DNA of 64,000 nucleotides from Bathymodiolus brooksi (lineage: Eukaryota; Mollusca; Bivalvia; Mytilida; Modiolidae): positions 99,291,353 through 99,355,352 of the forward strand of contig OY804580.1 of the NCBI GenBank assembly GCA_963680875.1. The letters are read 5' to 3'. The notes under the pieces are model-generated. The model was not told the DNA's origin. It worked only from the letters and a program-made list of their open reading frames with translations, and searched no databases. A program made the translations under genes and the position numbers. Shown here piece after piece: positions 25,351-37,604 of the stretch (positions are counted from its first letter, which is position 1; every line of letters starts with the position of its first letter).

Positions 25351-27372
25351 ATTTGTGTCTGACTTTTTCAACTTTGATGTAAGCATTTTGTTGGTTTGGT
25401 ACAGGCACTTTAATAAAATCAATTGTACAGATCAAAACCCTATGTCTTAGTGAAATGATGCGGTAATGCAAGTGTTTTCCACTTGAGTAATTAAATAAAT
25501 GCCAGTGTAGAATGTTAATAAAACACTTTATGGTTAATATGATTTTTTGGTGAAAGGATATATGAGTGCAAGCAGAATAACACAAACCTGCTGCAATAAC
25601 TGACAAGTTTTATCACTTACAGTTATAGAGATCATAAGTGCTACAAACTTGAATCGAACTCACAATTTTTGACGATCCTCTATTTCATCAGTCGATAATA
25701 GTAATTACCATGATATACATAGAATAACGACAATTTTGAAGGTCGAGACAGACATTATCAAGAGTATCGCAGCGAGTCCGATATGACGAAATGTGATGCT
25801 AGTGATAATGTATGTCGAGATCTTCAGAACTGACGTTATTGTTTTATCGGTAACGTCATAATGGAAAAAGATAAAATGTTTAAATTACCGATAAAAAAGA
25901 AATATTTTTCATAATTGTAGTACATTCCATACCTCTGACATCAAACATCGAATGTAAATAAACTGTAAATAAACTGTCAGTCATAACACGTTGTTATCTT
26001 TACAAGCACAAATTAACATTATGTATGTACTGACTGTTGCTGTAATGTTCTTGTATTCTGAAAAGTTTTGGGAAGAGTCGCCTGTCAAAGTTACAATGAT
26101 AAAAATCACCATTGCATAAATGTCCGTGAAATACTGAGATTTCCAATTGAAAGTAAACCGATATTTCACTCAGTAAAATGAAAACGTTTATATCACCGTG
26201 TGACGTCACAGTCGCACGTCGCTACAATCGAAAATATCCTTGAGCGTCAAACAATGAAGAGCTATTTCTTTTTGGGAACGTCTTATTCACGCAAACAAAA
26301 TAGTAAAATATGTGTTATAAACAGTACTGTAGTTACCCTCTTATAAGGACCCTCTTATCAGACCAGATTTCAGATACTAACAAAATATCCCCCTCAAGAG
26401 AGACCTACCCTCTTATAAGACAAATTGTTCATTGTGGAAGTGGTGGACTTATAAGAGGGGGTCTACTGGACTACTCTATAGTTACTCTGGTATTCCCAAT
26501 GTCAAACATAAATAACTCGTAACCGAACAACAATGATAATGCACCCAAGTGCTAATGCATGAATCATTATTTTATAAATATTAAAAAGATCATTTTTGTA
26601 TGTTATTATGATTAACTGAAGAAAAAGGGGGAAAAACAACAACAGACAAACAAAAACCCCAAAACAAATGGGAAATACCCATAACACTTAATTCCCAGTC
26701 TACAGTTTAATTTTATATGTACATATCTTGTCCTTTGTCGTCTATAGTATCAAATACCATTGTATATTATTAATTAAATTCCAATTTGTAGGTTATCATT
26801 TAACGAGACATCAATTCCACACGAATTACCAAGTGCTTAATTATTTGTAATTCTATTGTTTGACTGAGATTGTATGTATGGATAAATTAAAATCAATTCC
26901 ACATGAATGTCCAAGTGCTTTATAATTTGAAATTCTATTATTTGACTGATATTGTATACATGGATAAATTAAAATCAGCGTTATTCTTCATGGAGATTAT
27001 TATTATAAACACATTTAAACAAACTATAAATTTCGAAAATATTTGCAATACTTTGTTTAAATCCATATATATATATATGGTCATAATTCGATAGCTAATT
27101 GTTCCCAAGGCCACATATATAAAACAATGGTCAAATATGTGGTGTTTGAACATATACATTAAAACTTATGGCAATATTTCATTGAAATTTCAAAAAAAAT
27201 TTAAATAGAAATTGGGAACAATACCATTTTAAGCAATATGATTATCAGCAAGATCAGGAAGTTACTACTAGCCAAAACATGTTATTGTTATACAATTCTT
27301 CGTCATCCTATACAATATATTAAAATTGTTAAGTTAAATTGCTGTCAAAAGAGATATATATATATATAAACA
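25351..27372. other. intron 1, left part: no exon recognised
   Basis: About 2 kb of AT-rich sequence. A short family F word (GGTACAGGCACTTTAATAAA) lies at 25400-25420. Around 26,330-26,470 the motif CTCTTATAAG recurs four times in both orientations, as in a small palindromic element. No Ig- or CARD-like reading was found. Confidence 0.4.
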
Positions 27373-27650
27373 CTTCCCGGCCCTTTCCTTATTCATGACT
27401 TATCACCGAATTTGTAGCTAGAGTAACACGACGGGTGTCACTAGTGGAGCAGGAACTGTTTACCTTCCGGAGCACCTGAGTTCACTCCCGGTTTTAGTGT
27501 GGCTTGTGTTACTCGATCTTTAGTTTTATTGTGTAATGTTTTACAGATCGTTGTTTGTTCGTTTGTCCTTTTTCTTTTGGCCATTGTGTTGTCTGTCCTT
27601 CGATTTACGGATTCTGAATACCCATTTGGTATCTTCAAACTCTTCTACTT
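27373..27650 (+). repeat. dispersed repeat family A, nearly complete
   Basis: Runs from CCCGGCCCTTTCCTTATTCA, through ACACGACGGGTGTCACTAGT and GGAGCACCTGAGTTCACTCC, to GGTATCTTCAAACTCTTCTA. It is the longest clean copy and the reference for the family. Confidence 0.8.
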
Positions 27651-28103
27651 TCTGCTTCCAGTATATTACTTTTCTTCTGCAAGTCTTTTCACATGTGTTT
27701 TTTCCTGTTGAACTTTAGTAAACTAGTTATTTTTAGCAAGTTATATATATATTTATTATGAAACTACCCCTTTACATCGGGGGCGCCAACCGCCAGGGTG
27801 TCGGTGGCGCGTCTAACTACAGTTATTAAAATGTACATTTATTATGATAAAAGCACATGCAACAAACATATGATAAGACATCTGCCATATATACACACAC
27901 GTTATAAACTGTCCATACACTCTCCATAAAACATCATTTATAATTATACTTAAAATATTTTAAACAGTAACACTCAATACTTCACTTCGTAATCTAAAAC
28001 ATGTTTCAATATACATTTTACCGATAAAATCATAAAATATTCCAATATCATTATTAAAAGCATATCCAATATCACCAACAATAAACTGTAATTTGGCACT
28101 AGT

Positions 28104-28436
28104 TTACTGTTCCATAAAGTCTACACCAATATAATAATCACTAGACTGTTTAGAAACAATATTAAAATATTCATCGCGAACACTAGACAGGACAGGGCAA
28201 TTTAACAAAAAATGTGCGAGATCTTCATCTTCACCGTTATTGCATAACAGGCATTTACTGTGTGCACTTAGGTGCATCCTGAACAGATATTTCTGAAGGG
28301 GTATGGTTTTGGTTCTTGGTAGTAGTTTCAGACGGGAGGCATAAAAATCATTATGGTTATTTAAGTAGTTTTGTTTGCCTAAACTAACAAAACACTGTTG
28401 ATAGAAATCAAGGCTACTTTTAGAGGAGACTTCCAT
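28104..28436 (-). pseudogene. C-terminal zinc-knuckle segment of the same LINE
   Basis: 110 codons with LLPRTKTIPLQKYLFRMHLS and the knuckle CLLCNNGEDEDLAHFLLNCP (C-x2-C-x8-H-x4-C), typical of the far C-terminus of jockey/CR1-type ORF2. Between 28437 and 28811 the reverse strand still reads LINE-like (ALESWQYRAAKIVIK, FINRQKVSYYKRLLELP) in a different frame, so the two pieces belong to one damaged protein. Confidence 0.85.
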
Positions 28437-28811
28437 TAGTAACTTGTCTCTGGCCTGAGATCCATATAACTTGTTAAATTCCTTAATGTTTATACCAAAA
28501 TTACGTCAGGCTGGGTTATTAAACTAGAAACATGTTCCTTGTAATTCCAAAAGCTGTCACCTTTTCTAACCATTTCATTAAATACGGATTTGCATAGTCT
28601 ATTATCGGGAAGTTCTAAGAGCCTTTTATAATATGAGACCTTCTGTCTATTAATAAAGTCGAGAATAGGTTCCCACCCCAGTTCTAGTAACAGGACAGCT
28701 TTAGTATATTCATTCTAGTTTTTATAACGATTTTAGCTGCCCGATATTGCCAGGATTCTAGCGCTTGTTTACACGTTTCGGAAAGAGGCATCCATACAGG
28801 ACAAGCATGGG

Positions 28812-29963
28812 TTAAAGATGGTTAACCGAATTCCAAAGTGATTCACCAAAATTCATGCGATTGAAATCACTATGTTCACCAAGTAGACGGATAAGACAAT
28901 TCAGCTGCTTATCTGCTTTTTCCTTAAGAAAACTATTCACGTGGAAGTTAGATTTTAAGGATCTATTAATGAAATAACCCAGATATTTGTACTCGCCCGT
29001 TTCTTCGATTGGTTCATTTCCTAATTTCCAGGTACCTTCCTTGTTAATGTTTTTACTTGTTATTAAAATTTTAGACTTTTTAGGGTTGAATTTTAGGTTC
29101 CATTTGTTGGCAAAAGCGTTCGAAATATTTAAAAGCTCCTGTAACTCTTCGGGTGATTCGGCTATGAGGACAACATCGTCCGCAAATAAAAGACAATTTA
29201 TCAATTTTGACGAAATATTTGCACCAATACTGCTATTTTCTAGCATGTTTGCTAAATCCGTCATTAAGATAGAAAAAAGCGTAGGGGACAAAACGCAGCC
29301 CTGTTTTAACCCAAACTCTTGGTCGAACCAGTCGGATTCAAAATCACCAAATATTACCTTATTTTCAACCTTTTCATACATTTTTCTTAGTAGTCTCCAA
29401 CATTTCCCTTTTATACCATTTTCCCACAGTAATGCAAAAAGGCCATCTCGCCAGACTCTATCAAAGGCCTTTGATAGATCCAAAAAAGCCAAATAAAGAG
29501 GGTTTCTAGAAGATTTATATAGGGATGCAATACCCTGTAAAGAAAATATTTGGTCTTCAATTCTTCTATCTTTTCGGAAGGCACCTTGAGTTTCACCGAG
29601 TATATTGTTTGATTCTAAAAAATCTAAAATTAATGTTTCCAGGATTTTGGAAAAAACCTTGTTAACATTCGAGGTTAGAGTAATACCTCTATAGTTGTCC
29701 AAATCATATATGGATCCAGATTTATGTAATGGTTTAATAATACCTTTACACCAATCATCTGGTATCATTTCGAAATCTGAAATACATGTAAAAAGATCCG
29801 ACAATGATTTTATCATTATATCCCCTCCATATTTTAGGAACTCATTTGGTATATCATCGATACCGGGAGCCTTACCAATTTTGAGATTATTTAAGGCTTT
29901 CGTTATTGACTTCTCGTTGACATAAATATTAAAAGAGTGACAAATAGGGGATAATTGTATCAT
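28812..29963 (-). pseudogene. LINE reverse transcriptase domain
   Basis: 383 codons with reverse transcriptase blocks in the right order: KAPGIDDIPNEF (residues 31-42), DNYRGITLTSNVNKVFSKIL (89-108), motif A FLDLSKAFD with Asp162, motif B LKQGCVLSPTLF (219-230), motif C LLFADD with Asp262 and Asp263, and KSKIL / YKYLGY (296-300, 325-330). All three catalytic aspartates are intact. The frame starts after the endonuclease and stops after NSVNHL; downstream homology continues in another frame, so at least one frameshift or stop disables the protein. The short open frames on the opposite strand here are shadows. Confidence 0.9.
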
Positions 29964-29984
29964 TTATTTTATTTTATGCAATAT

Positions 29985-30945
29985 ATGTGTCTATGGAAGA
30001 TTGTTCAGAGTTCGGTAATTTTGTTATTACCCTTATAAGTGTGGTCTATGGGTTAATACGTTTCTTCTGCAAGATAAACAATAGTTTGCAGTGATTCATA
30101 AGAAAGTAACAATCTCTAACAGAGCTATCGTTCTTTGATCGCACGACTTTTACAAGATTTTAGAAAAACTAAAGCAACCATTTTTCAAGCGAAATACTAG
30201 ATAATTAGTATCATATGCTCAAATTTCACACACTTTGCTAAATTTCTTTTACATTTTTTATCACGGAATTTAACGATCTTTTTATTTTTTCCCTGATTAT
30301 TTCAGTGCTGTTGCACAATTAAAATTTGTTTTATTCTAAGCCATTAAATAGTCGAAACTGAACAGCATCCACACAATGTTAAATTCATTTCCGTTCCGAT
30401 TAATTCCTGTTTTTATTTGGATATTACTGCACAAACATTGAATACTTAAGACACTGACATGCTGATGTGAGAGAAAAGAGCGATAACTCTTGTATATATT
30501 GATAGACTGTATATTTGTAGCAAACCTTGAAAGGCAGGGTTTAACGTAGCCTTTGTCCCAGCTTCTTAGCCTCATAGACATAAACTTTATATTTTAAGAC
30601 ACTGCACTTAGAAAGTCAACTTTGAACTGTTTTTCTGTGTATTTGTGACTGTTTCCAGGGCTCATACTATAAAGCTACCCAATATTGCCCATGGTTGGGG
30701 ATTTATTTTGGGGGAGGGCTCTGAGGGGGTAAGTATGAAGATGGTGAGTAGTCAGGTTGTAATATGGCAAGCCAGACCGTGAACAACATTGGTTTACGCC
30801 TTTAAATAGTGTCACGCTATTTATATATCTACACGTTTTAAAGACATCTTCGTGGAAATTTGGGAAAGTAGTAGGCACATAGTATACGCTACAAAAGGCT
30901 AAGAGTTTCGTCCTTATCTAACTCTCCATTCTTATCCAGAGGTAG
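29985..30945. other. intron 1, right part: no exon recognised
   Basis: AT-rich. The stretch 30,545-30,610 (CCTTTGTCCCAGCTTCTTAG, CATAAACTTTATATTTTAAG) matches a small element also seen at 45,175-45,245. No other structure was recognised. Confidence 0.4.
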
Positions 30946-30947
30946 TC

Positions 30948-31215
30948 AGGAAGAGTTTGAAGATACCAAAGGGGGTAATCACAATCCGTAAATCGAAAAA
31001 GAACAGACAACACAATGGCCAAAAGGAAAAGTACATAAAGACAAAAAACGATCTACAAAACATACACATAAAATTAAAGACCGAGTAACAGAACCCCACT
31101 AAAACCGGGGGTGAGCTCAGATGCTCCGGAAGGGTAGGCAGTTTCTGTTCCACTAGTCGCACCCGTCGTGTTAATCTAGTTACAAACCCGGTGATAAGTC
31201 ATGAATGATGATCTG
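30948..31215 (-). repeat. dispersed repeat family A, nearly complete
   Basis: Inverse of the 27,373-27,650 copy: GAAGAGTTTGAAGATACCAA through GACAACACAATGGCCAAAAG, ACCGGGGGTGAGCTCAGATG and CACCCGTCGTGTTAATCTAG to GATAAGTCATGAATGATG. Confidence 0.8.
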
Positions 31216-31329
31216 TGTTTCTATTCCTTTCCTTCATTTCTGTCTCGTCTTTACATATTGTTGAATTTATTCTCGTCGTGATAACATATTTGACACTGAA
31301 TGTTAAGAAAAGAACAACCAATAAATCTA

Positions 31330-31935
31330 AATAAACGTTAGAAAAAACCGAAGGTGAAATCAAGAATTGACAATTCAGGGACACTGGCAGTATTGGGTAC
31401 ACAAAATACAGGACGAAGACAAACGAAACAAATAAACGTTAGAGAAAACCGAAGATGAAATCAAGAATTGACAAATCAGAGACAATGGCAGTATTGGCCA
31501 CACTAGACACAAGACGAAGACAAACAAACACGGAAACTCAATACAACACAGAAAACTAAAAAAGATGAGCAACACGGACTTCACTAAAATCCGGGGGTGA
31601 TCCCAGGTGCTCGCACAGGGCAAGCAGTTTCTGTCTTTTCTTATAAGACAACCGCCATGTTTAACATGATGTTATACATATAGTCAAATTGTGTTGGACA
31701 AAAAACAAACACAAATAACATAAATAAGACCTCTTACAAACAACTGGGGGTAGAAACGAGCCCTACATCGTCTTGATGCGGAAATCGTAGCATACATCGC
31801 ATTACGGAACAAGCGACGTAAACATATATGATAGGACAAATAATACACGAGCCCTCCTACAGTCAACTGGGTGTAAAGACGAACCGAGCATCGTTGATAT
31901 GCAGAAATCGTAGCGAACATCGTAGCATGGAACTA
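31330..31935. repeat. dispersed repeat family D, two partial copies in tandem
   Basis: Words such as CAATACAACACAGAAAACTA, GTGTTGGACAAAAAACAAAC, AACAACTGGGGGTAGAAACG and ATGCGGAAATCGTAGCATAC define a family recurring at 32.6, 34.2, 35.7, 37.2, 42.9, 44.2, 48.5, 50.5 and 51.3 kb. Here the distal part is duplicated (31,640-31,800 and 31,830-31,935). It immediately precedes the first Ig exon. Confidence 0.7.
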
Positions 31936-31980
31936 GAATTGTTGTGACAAACAAATGTATGTTTTATGTTTTAGGTGTAG

Positions 31981-32241
31981 GCTGCTCTTTTACTACAAAG
32001 CTTGAGGATAGAAATGTTGTACACATTGGCTCAGTTGTTACGTTATCGTGTTGCCTGGACGAGAAACATGGCGTACGATGGTATAGAGATCATTGGAAAA
32101 TATCTATGAACGACAAATTTGAATACAAAAATGAACAGTTGAAACATAAACTTGTAATTGCTGATATACAGGAAAAAGATTCGGGCGTTTATTCCTGCGA
32201 ATGTGGAACAGCAAAAACTAGTTGTATATTGAAAGTCGAAG
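31981..32241 (+). CDS. Ig-domain exon 1 of the tandem cassette
   Basis: Acceptor GTGTAG|GC at 31979-31980 and donor GAAG|GTTTTA at 32242 bound a 261-nt exon, phase 1 to phase 1 (87 residues). The peptide has the Ig fold landmarks: VTLSCCLD (B-strand Cys), VRWYRD (core Trp), KLVIADIQEKDSGVYSCECG (D-x-G-x-Y-x-C signature with F-strand Cys). Spacing fits an I-set/V-like domain; extra cysteines (CC, CEC, SC) could form additional bridges or stay reduced in cytosol. There is no signal peptide. It is the most diverged of the five cassette exons (DEKHGVRWYRDHWKIS). An AG six bases upstream is an alternative acceptor. Confidence 0.8.
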
Positions 32242-33100
32242 GTTTTATTATTTATTTATATTAGTATATTCTTTTTTTACAATTAAGACGAACAAATGGA
32301 ATGAAAAACAAAAAAATACCGTACCGTCGGAACAGCTCTAAAATCCATGAGAAAATCCTTGGAATTAGAGACAAAATTGATACCCCTTTAACAATATATA
32401 CATGACCGATCACTTTCCGGGCTTGGTACAGGCACTTTAATAAGATGCAACTGGGTTAAACTAGTTTTAAGGTACAAAACATCCCTCCGAAGTACTCCGT
32501 TAACGTACATGATTAGAAACAGAAATTGTCATCTTTATGCATAAGAAGCCAACAAAACATTGTGTAATTTTCTAAGGGATTGTTCCTTAATTTATAGCAA
32601 AATGGAAAGAACTAAGTAGCCAGGTATGATATTTACAACAACACGGACAATACCTCCTAATACATTTCAACACAGAAAACTAAAAAGATGAACAACACGG
32701 ACCACTCAAACCCCGGGGTGAACACAGGTGCTCGCGAAGGGTAATGAGTTCCTGTCTTTTTCTTATAAAACACCCTCCCTGTTTTACATATAGTCAATAC
32801 GTGTTGGACACTACTATACGTAAACAAACATGAATAACATAAATAAGACATCAACCCTCCTACAAACAGCTGGGGGTAAAACCGAGCCAAACATCGTTTT
32901 TATGCGGAAATCATTACTGAACAAAGAACATCAATATATATGACAGGACAAATAATACATTAGCACTCCTACAGACAAGTGGGGATAAGGACGAACTAAA
33001 CATCATCTTTATTCAGAAATCGTAAAGGACATCGTAACGAGGAACTACAATTTTGTAAAATTGCTTCACAAATAATTTATGTTTTATGTTTTATTTGCAG

Positions 33101-33361
33101 ACTGTTCTTTTACTACAAAGCTTGAGGATATAAACGTTGTAGACATTGGCTCAGATGTTACGCTATCGTGTTGCCTGGACAAGGAACATGGCGTACAATG
33201 GTATAAAGGTCGGAGTGAAATATGCATGAACGACAAATTCAGATTTAAAGATAAACAAAGGAAACATAAGCTTATAATTACTGATATACAGGAAAAAGAT
33301 TCGGGCGTTTATTCCTGCGAATGTGGAACAGCAAAAACTAGATGCGTATTGAAAGTCGAAG
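33101..33361 (+). CDS. Ig-domain exon 2 of the tandem cassette
   Basis: Acceptor TTTTATTTGCAG|AC (polypyrimidine-like, ends 33100) and donor GAAG|GTTGTA at 33362 give 261 nt, phase 1-1. Ig landmarks: VTLSCCLDKEHGVQWYKG, HKLIITDIQEKDSGVYSC. Unique residues are mostly in the predicted C'-E region (GRSEICMNDKFRFKDKQRKH) and at the end (TRCVLKVEG). The 3' reading continues as CIIYLF then stop if the donor is not used. Confidence 0.8.
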
Positions 33362-33814
33362 GTTGTATTATTTATTTATTTTAGTAAGGTTCTTTTTTCA
33401 TAATTAAGACGAACAAAATAAATGAAAAGCAAAAAATACCGCTTCGTCGAAACAGCTCTAAAATCCATGAGAAAATCGTTGGAATCGGAGACAAAATTGA
33501 TACCCCTTTAACAGATATATACATGACCGATCACTTTCCGGGCTTGGTACAGGCACTTCAATAAAATACAACGGGGTTAAACTAGTTTAAAGGTACAAAA
33601 CCTCCCTCCGAAGTACTTCGTTAACGTACATGGTTAGAAACAGAAATTGTCATCTTTATACATTAGAAGCCAACAAATCTTTTTCAGTTCTATACGCATT
33701 TTGTAATTTTCTAAGGGATTGTTCCTTAATTTATTGCTAAATGGAAAGAATTAATAAGTAGCCAGGTATGATATATATACAACAACACTGACAGTACCTC
33801 CTAATACTTTTCAA

Positions 33815-34080
33815 CCGCATCAGTGGTGTACTGGTAAGCTTCTTCGTAGGTTCGAGCCCCGGTTGGGTCAAACCAAAGACAATACAAATGGTATCTGCTG
33901 CTTTCCTACTAAGCACACAGGTTGAAGAAGTAAGAGTATATACTGGTTGGCTCGGAATCAGGATAATATGCTTGAGTGGAGCGACAGGTCTACCCACGGA
34001 AAGTTCTCGTGGGTAGATAGCACAATTAACATAATCAAATTAAGCATGTTGGCATAATACAACAAGAACACCATTATTAT
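33815..34080 (+). mobile_element. SINE-C copy, tRNA-derived SINE in the Ig intron
   Basis: Head with A-box-like CAGTGGTGTACTGGTAAGCT and B box GGTTCGAGCCCCGG, followed by body words GGGTCAAACCAAAGACAATA, GGTATCTGCTGCTTTC, GGTTGGCTCGGAATCAGG and GGAGCGACAGGTCTACCC. Copies at equivalent positions in later units show that it was duplicated with the Ig unit. Confidence 0.78.
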
Positions 34081-34612
34081 TTCCGTGTATGTAACTTGTT
34101 CTCTGCATAATACGGCTGAAAATGTCTTTGTTTCTTTGTACTTTCCTTCATTTCTGTCTAGTCTTTATATATTATTGAATTTGTTGTCGTCTTGATAACA
34201 TATTTGACACTGAATGTTAAGCAAAGAACAATCAATCAATCTAAGTAAGGGTTAGAGAAAACTGAAGGGACAATCCAGAAACACTGTCAATATTGACACA
34301 AGACACGAGAGACGAGAGGAAGAAAAACAAAACACAAAAAACACAACACAACACAGAAAACTAAAAAGACGAACAACACGGGCCACACCAAATATCCTGG
34401 TGTGAACACAGGTGCTCGCGATGGGTAATGAGTTCCTGTCTTTTTCTTATAAGACACCCTCCCTGTTATAGATATAGTCAATACATATTGGACACTACTA
34501 TACGCAAACAAACATCATCTTTATGCAGAAATCAAAACGGACATCGTAACGAGGAACTACATTTTTGTAAAATTGCTTCACAAAAAATGTATGTTTTATA
34601 ATTTATTTGCAG

Positions 34613-34873
34613 ACTACTCTTTTACTACGAAGCTTGAGGATATAAATGTTGTACACATTGGCTCAGATGTTACGCTATCATGTTGCCTGGACAAGGAACA
34701 TGGCGTACAATGGTATAAAGATCAGAGTGAAATATCTTTGAACAAAAAATTTAAATTTAAAGATGAACGGTTGAAACATCAACTTATAATTGCTGATATA
34801 CAGGAAGTAGATTCGGGCGTTTATTCCTGCGAATGTAGAACAGCAAAAACTAGTTGTAATTTGAATGTCGAAG
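34613..34873 (+). CDS. Ig-domain exon 3 of the tandem cassette
   Basis: Acceptor TTATTTGCAG|AC ends at 34612, donor GAAG|GTTGTA at 34874; 261 nt, phase 1-1. Landmarks VTLSCCLDKEHGVQWYKD and HQLIIADIQEVDSGVYSCEC are intact. Compared with exon 4 it differs at 12 of 261 bases, ten of them amino-acid changing, including SLNKKF here and SLNDKF there, and CECRTA here and CECGRA there. Confidence 0.8.
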
Positions 34874-35324
34874 GTTGTATTATTTATTTATATTAAAGTA
34901 TGTTTTTTTTCACAATTAAGACGAACAAATTGAATGAAAAACAAAAAATACCGCACCGGCGGAACAGCTCTAAAATCCATGAGACAATCCTTGGAATCAG
35001 AGACAAAATTGATACCTCTTTAACAGATATATACATGACCAATCACTTTCCGGGCTTGGTACAGGCACTTTAATAAGATGCAACGGGGTTAAACTAGTCT
35101 TAAGGTACAAAACATCCCTCCGAAGTACTCCGTTAACGTACATGATTAGAAACAGAAATTGTCATCTTTATACATAAGAAGCCAACAAATCTTTATCAGT
35201 TCTATACGCATTGTGTAATTTTCTAAGGGATTGTTCCTTAATTTACTGCAAAATGGAAAGAACTAAGTAGCCAGGTATGATATTTTCAACAACACTGACA
35301 GTATCCCCTAATACATTTCAACCG

Positions 35325-35575
35325 CATCAGTGGTGTACTGGTAAGCTTATTCGTAGGCTCGAGACCCGGTTGGGTCAAACCAAAGACAATACAAATGGTA
35401 TCTGCTGTTTTCCCACTAAGAACATGGTTGGCTCGGAATCAGGATAATATGGTTGAGTGGAGCGACAGGTCTACCCGCGGACAGTTATTCCACTGAGATA
35501 GCACAATTAACATAATCAAATTAAGCATTTTGGTATAATACAAAAGGAACCCCATTATTATTTCCGTGTATGTAT
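35325..35575 (+). mobile_element. SINE-C copy in the Ig intron
   Basis: CATCAGTGGTGTACTGGTAA, B box GGCTCGAGACCCGG and the GGGTCAAACCAAAG body. A short internal part (the ACAGGTTGAAGAAGTAAGAG word) is deleted relative to the 33.8-kb copy. Confidence 0.75.
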
Positions 35576-36093
35576 CTTTTTCTCTGCATAATACGGCTGA
35601 AAATGTCTTTGTTTCTTTGTACTTTCCTTCATTTCTGTCTAGTCTTTTTATATTATTGAATTTGTTGTCGTCATGATAACATATTTGACACTGAATGTTA
35701 AGCAAAGAACAATCAATTAATCTAAGTAAGGGTTAGAGAAAACTGAAGGGACAATCCAGAAACACTGTCAATATTGACACAAGACACGAGAGACGAGAGG
35801 AAGAAAAACAAACACAAAAAACACAACACAACACAGAAAACTAAAAAGACGAACAGCACGGACCACATCAAAATCCTGGGTTGAACACAGGTGCTCGCGA
35901 TGGGTAATGAGTTCCTGTCTTTTTCTTATAAGACACCATCCATGTTATACATATAGTCAATACGTATTGGACACTACTATACGCAAACAAACATCATCTT
36001 TATGCAGAAATCGAAACGGACATTGTAACTAGGAACTACATTTTTGTAAAATTGCTTCACAAATAAAAAGTATGTTTTATAATTTATTTGCAG

Positions 36094-36354
36094 ACTGCTC
36101 TTTTACTACAAAGCTTGAGGATATAAATGTTGTACACATTGGCTCAGCTGTTACGCTATCATGTTGCCTGGACAAGGAACATGGCGTACAATGGAATAAA
36201 GATCAGAGTGAAATATCTTTGAACGATAAATTTAAATTTAAAGATAAACGGTTGAAACATCAACTTATAATTGCTGATATACAGGAAGTAGATTCGGGCG
36301 TTTATTCCTGCGAATGTGGCAGAGCTAAAACTAGTTGTAAATTGAATGTCGAAG
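36094..36354 (+). CDS. Ig-domain exon 4 of the tandem cassette
   Basis: Acceptor TTATTTGCAG|AC ends at 36093, donor GAAG|GTTGTA at 36355; 261 nt, phase 1-1. The B- and F-strand cysteines and core Trp are kept, but the residue after Trp is Asn (QWNKD) where the others have Tyr, a core-adjacent change that may weaken packing. Its nearest relative is exon 3. Confidence 0.8.
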
Positions 36355-36804
36355 GTTGTATTATTTATTTATATTAAAGTATGTTTTTTTTTACAATTAA
36401 GACGAACAAATTGAATGAAAAACAAAACATACCGCACCGTTGGAACAGCTCTAAAATCCATGAGACAATCCTTGGAATCAGAGACAAAATTGATACCCCT
36501 TTAACAGATATATACATGATCGATCACTTTCCGGGCTTGGTACAGGCACTTTAATAAGATGCAACTGTGTTAAACTAGTTTTAAGGTACAAAACATCCCT
36601 CCGAAGTACTCCGTTAACGTACATGATTAGAAACAGAAATTGTCATCTTTATGCATAAGAAGCCAACAAATCTTTTTCAGTTCTATACGCATTTTGTAAT
36701 TTTCTAAGGGATTGTTCCTTAATTTATAACAAAATGGAAAGAACTAAGTAGCCAGGTATGATATTTACAACAACACGGACAATACCTCCTAATACATTTC
36801 AACC

Positions 36805-37060
36805 ACATCAGTGGTGTACTGGTAAGCTTGTTCGTAGGCTCGAGCCCCGGTTGTGTCAAACCAAAGACAATAAAAATTGTATCTGCTGCTTTCCCACTAA
36901 GCACATGGTTGGCTCGGAATCAGGATAATATGGTTGAGTGGAGCGACAGGTCTACCCGCGGACAGTTATTCCACTGAGATAGCACAATTAACATAATCAA
37001 ATTAAGCATGTTGGCATAATACAAAAGGAACACCATTATTATTTCCGTGTATATAACTTT
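36805..37060 (+). mobile_element. SINE-C copy in the Ig intron
   Basis: Same head and body as at 35,325, sharing the same internal deletion next to GCACATGGTTGGCTCGG. That ties units 3 and 4 together as the latest duplication. Confidence 0.75.
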
Positions 37061-37604
37061 TTCTCTGCATAATACGGCTGAAAATGTCTTTGTTTCCTTG
37101 TACTTTCCTTCATTTCTGTCTAGTCTTTATATATAATTGAATTTGTTGTCGTCATGATAACATATTTGACACTGAATGTTAAGCAAAGAACAATCAATTA
37201 ATCTAAGTAAGGGTTAGAGAAAACTGAAGGGACAATCCAGAGACACTGTCAATATTGACACAAGACACGAGAGACGAGAGGAAGAAAAACAAAACACAAA
37301 AAACACAACACAACACAGAAAACTAAAAAGACGAACAGCACGGACCACATCAAAACCCTGGGGTGAACACAGGTGCTCGCGATGGGTAATGAGTTCCTGT
37401 CTTTTTCTTATAATACACCCTCCATGTTATACATATAGTCAATACGTGTTGGACACTACTGTGTGCAACCAAACATGAATAATATAAATAAGACATCAAC
37501 TCTCCCACAAACAGCTGGAGGTAAACCCGAGCCAAACATCGTTTTTATGCGGAAAACGTAACGGAACAAAGAACATCAATATATATGATAGGACAAATAA
37601 TACA

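Larger units (their letters stand above)
27755..29963 (-). mobile_element. 5'-truncated non-LTR retrotransposon (LINE) in intron 1
   Basis: A minus-strand LINE whose reverse transcriptase starts at 29963 and whose C-terminal zinc-knuckle ends near 28104. The remaining 350 bp to about 27,755 look like a 3' UTR finishing in an (AT)-rich tail near 27,740. No endonuclease domain is present, so the insert is 5'-truncated, the usual outcome of target-primed reverse transcription. It sits in the long first intron of the CARD-Ig gene in opposite orientation. Confidence 0.8.

Noticed and set aside
28987..29496. 169-codon + strand open frame opposite the LINE
   Set aside because: It is the antisense shadow of the reverse transcriptase frame, which shows all catalytic motifs on the minus strand.
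32657..37535. Short minus-strand open frames repeated in the Ig introns (VFTPG, QPGLEPT types)
   Set aside because: They recur because family D and SINE-C are duplicated with each Ig unit; no conserved start or domain.
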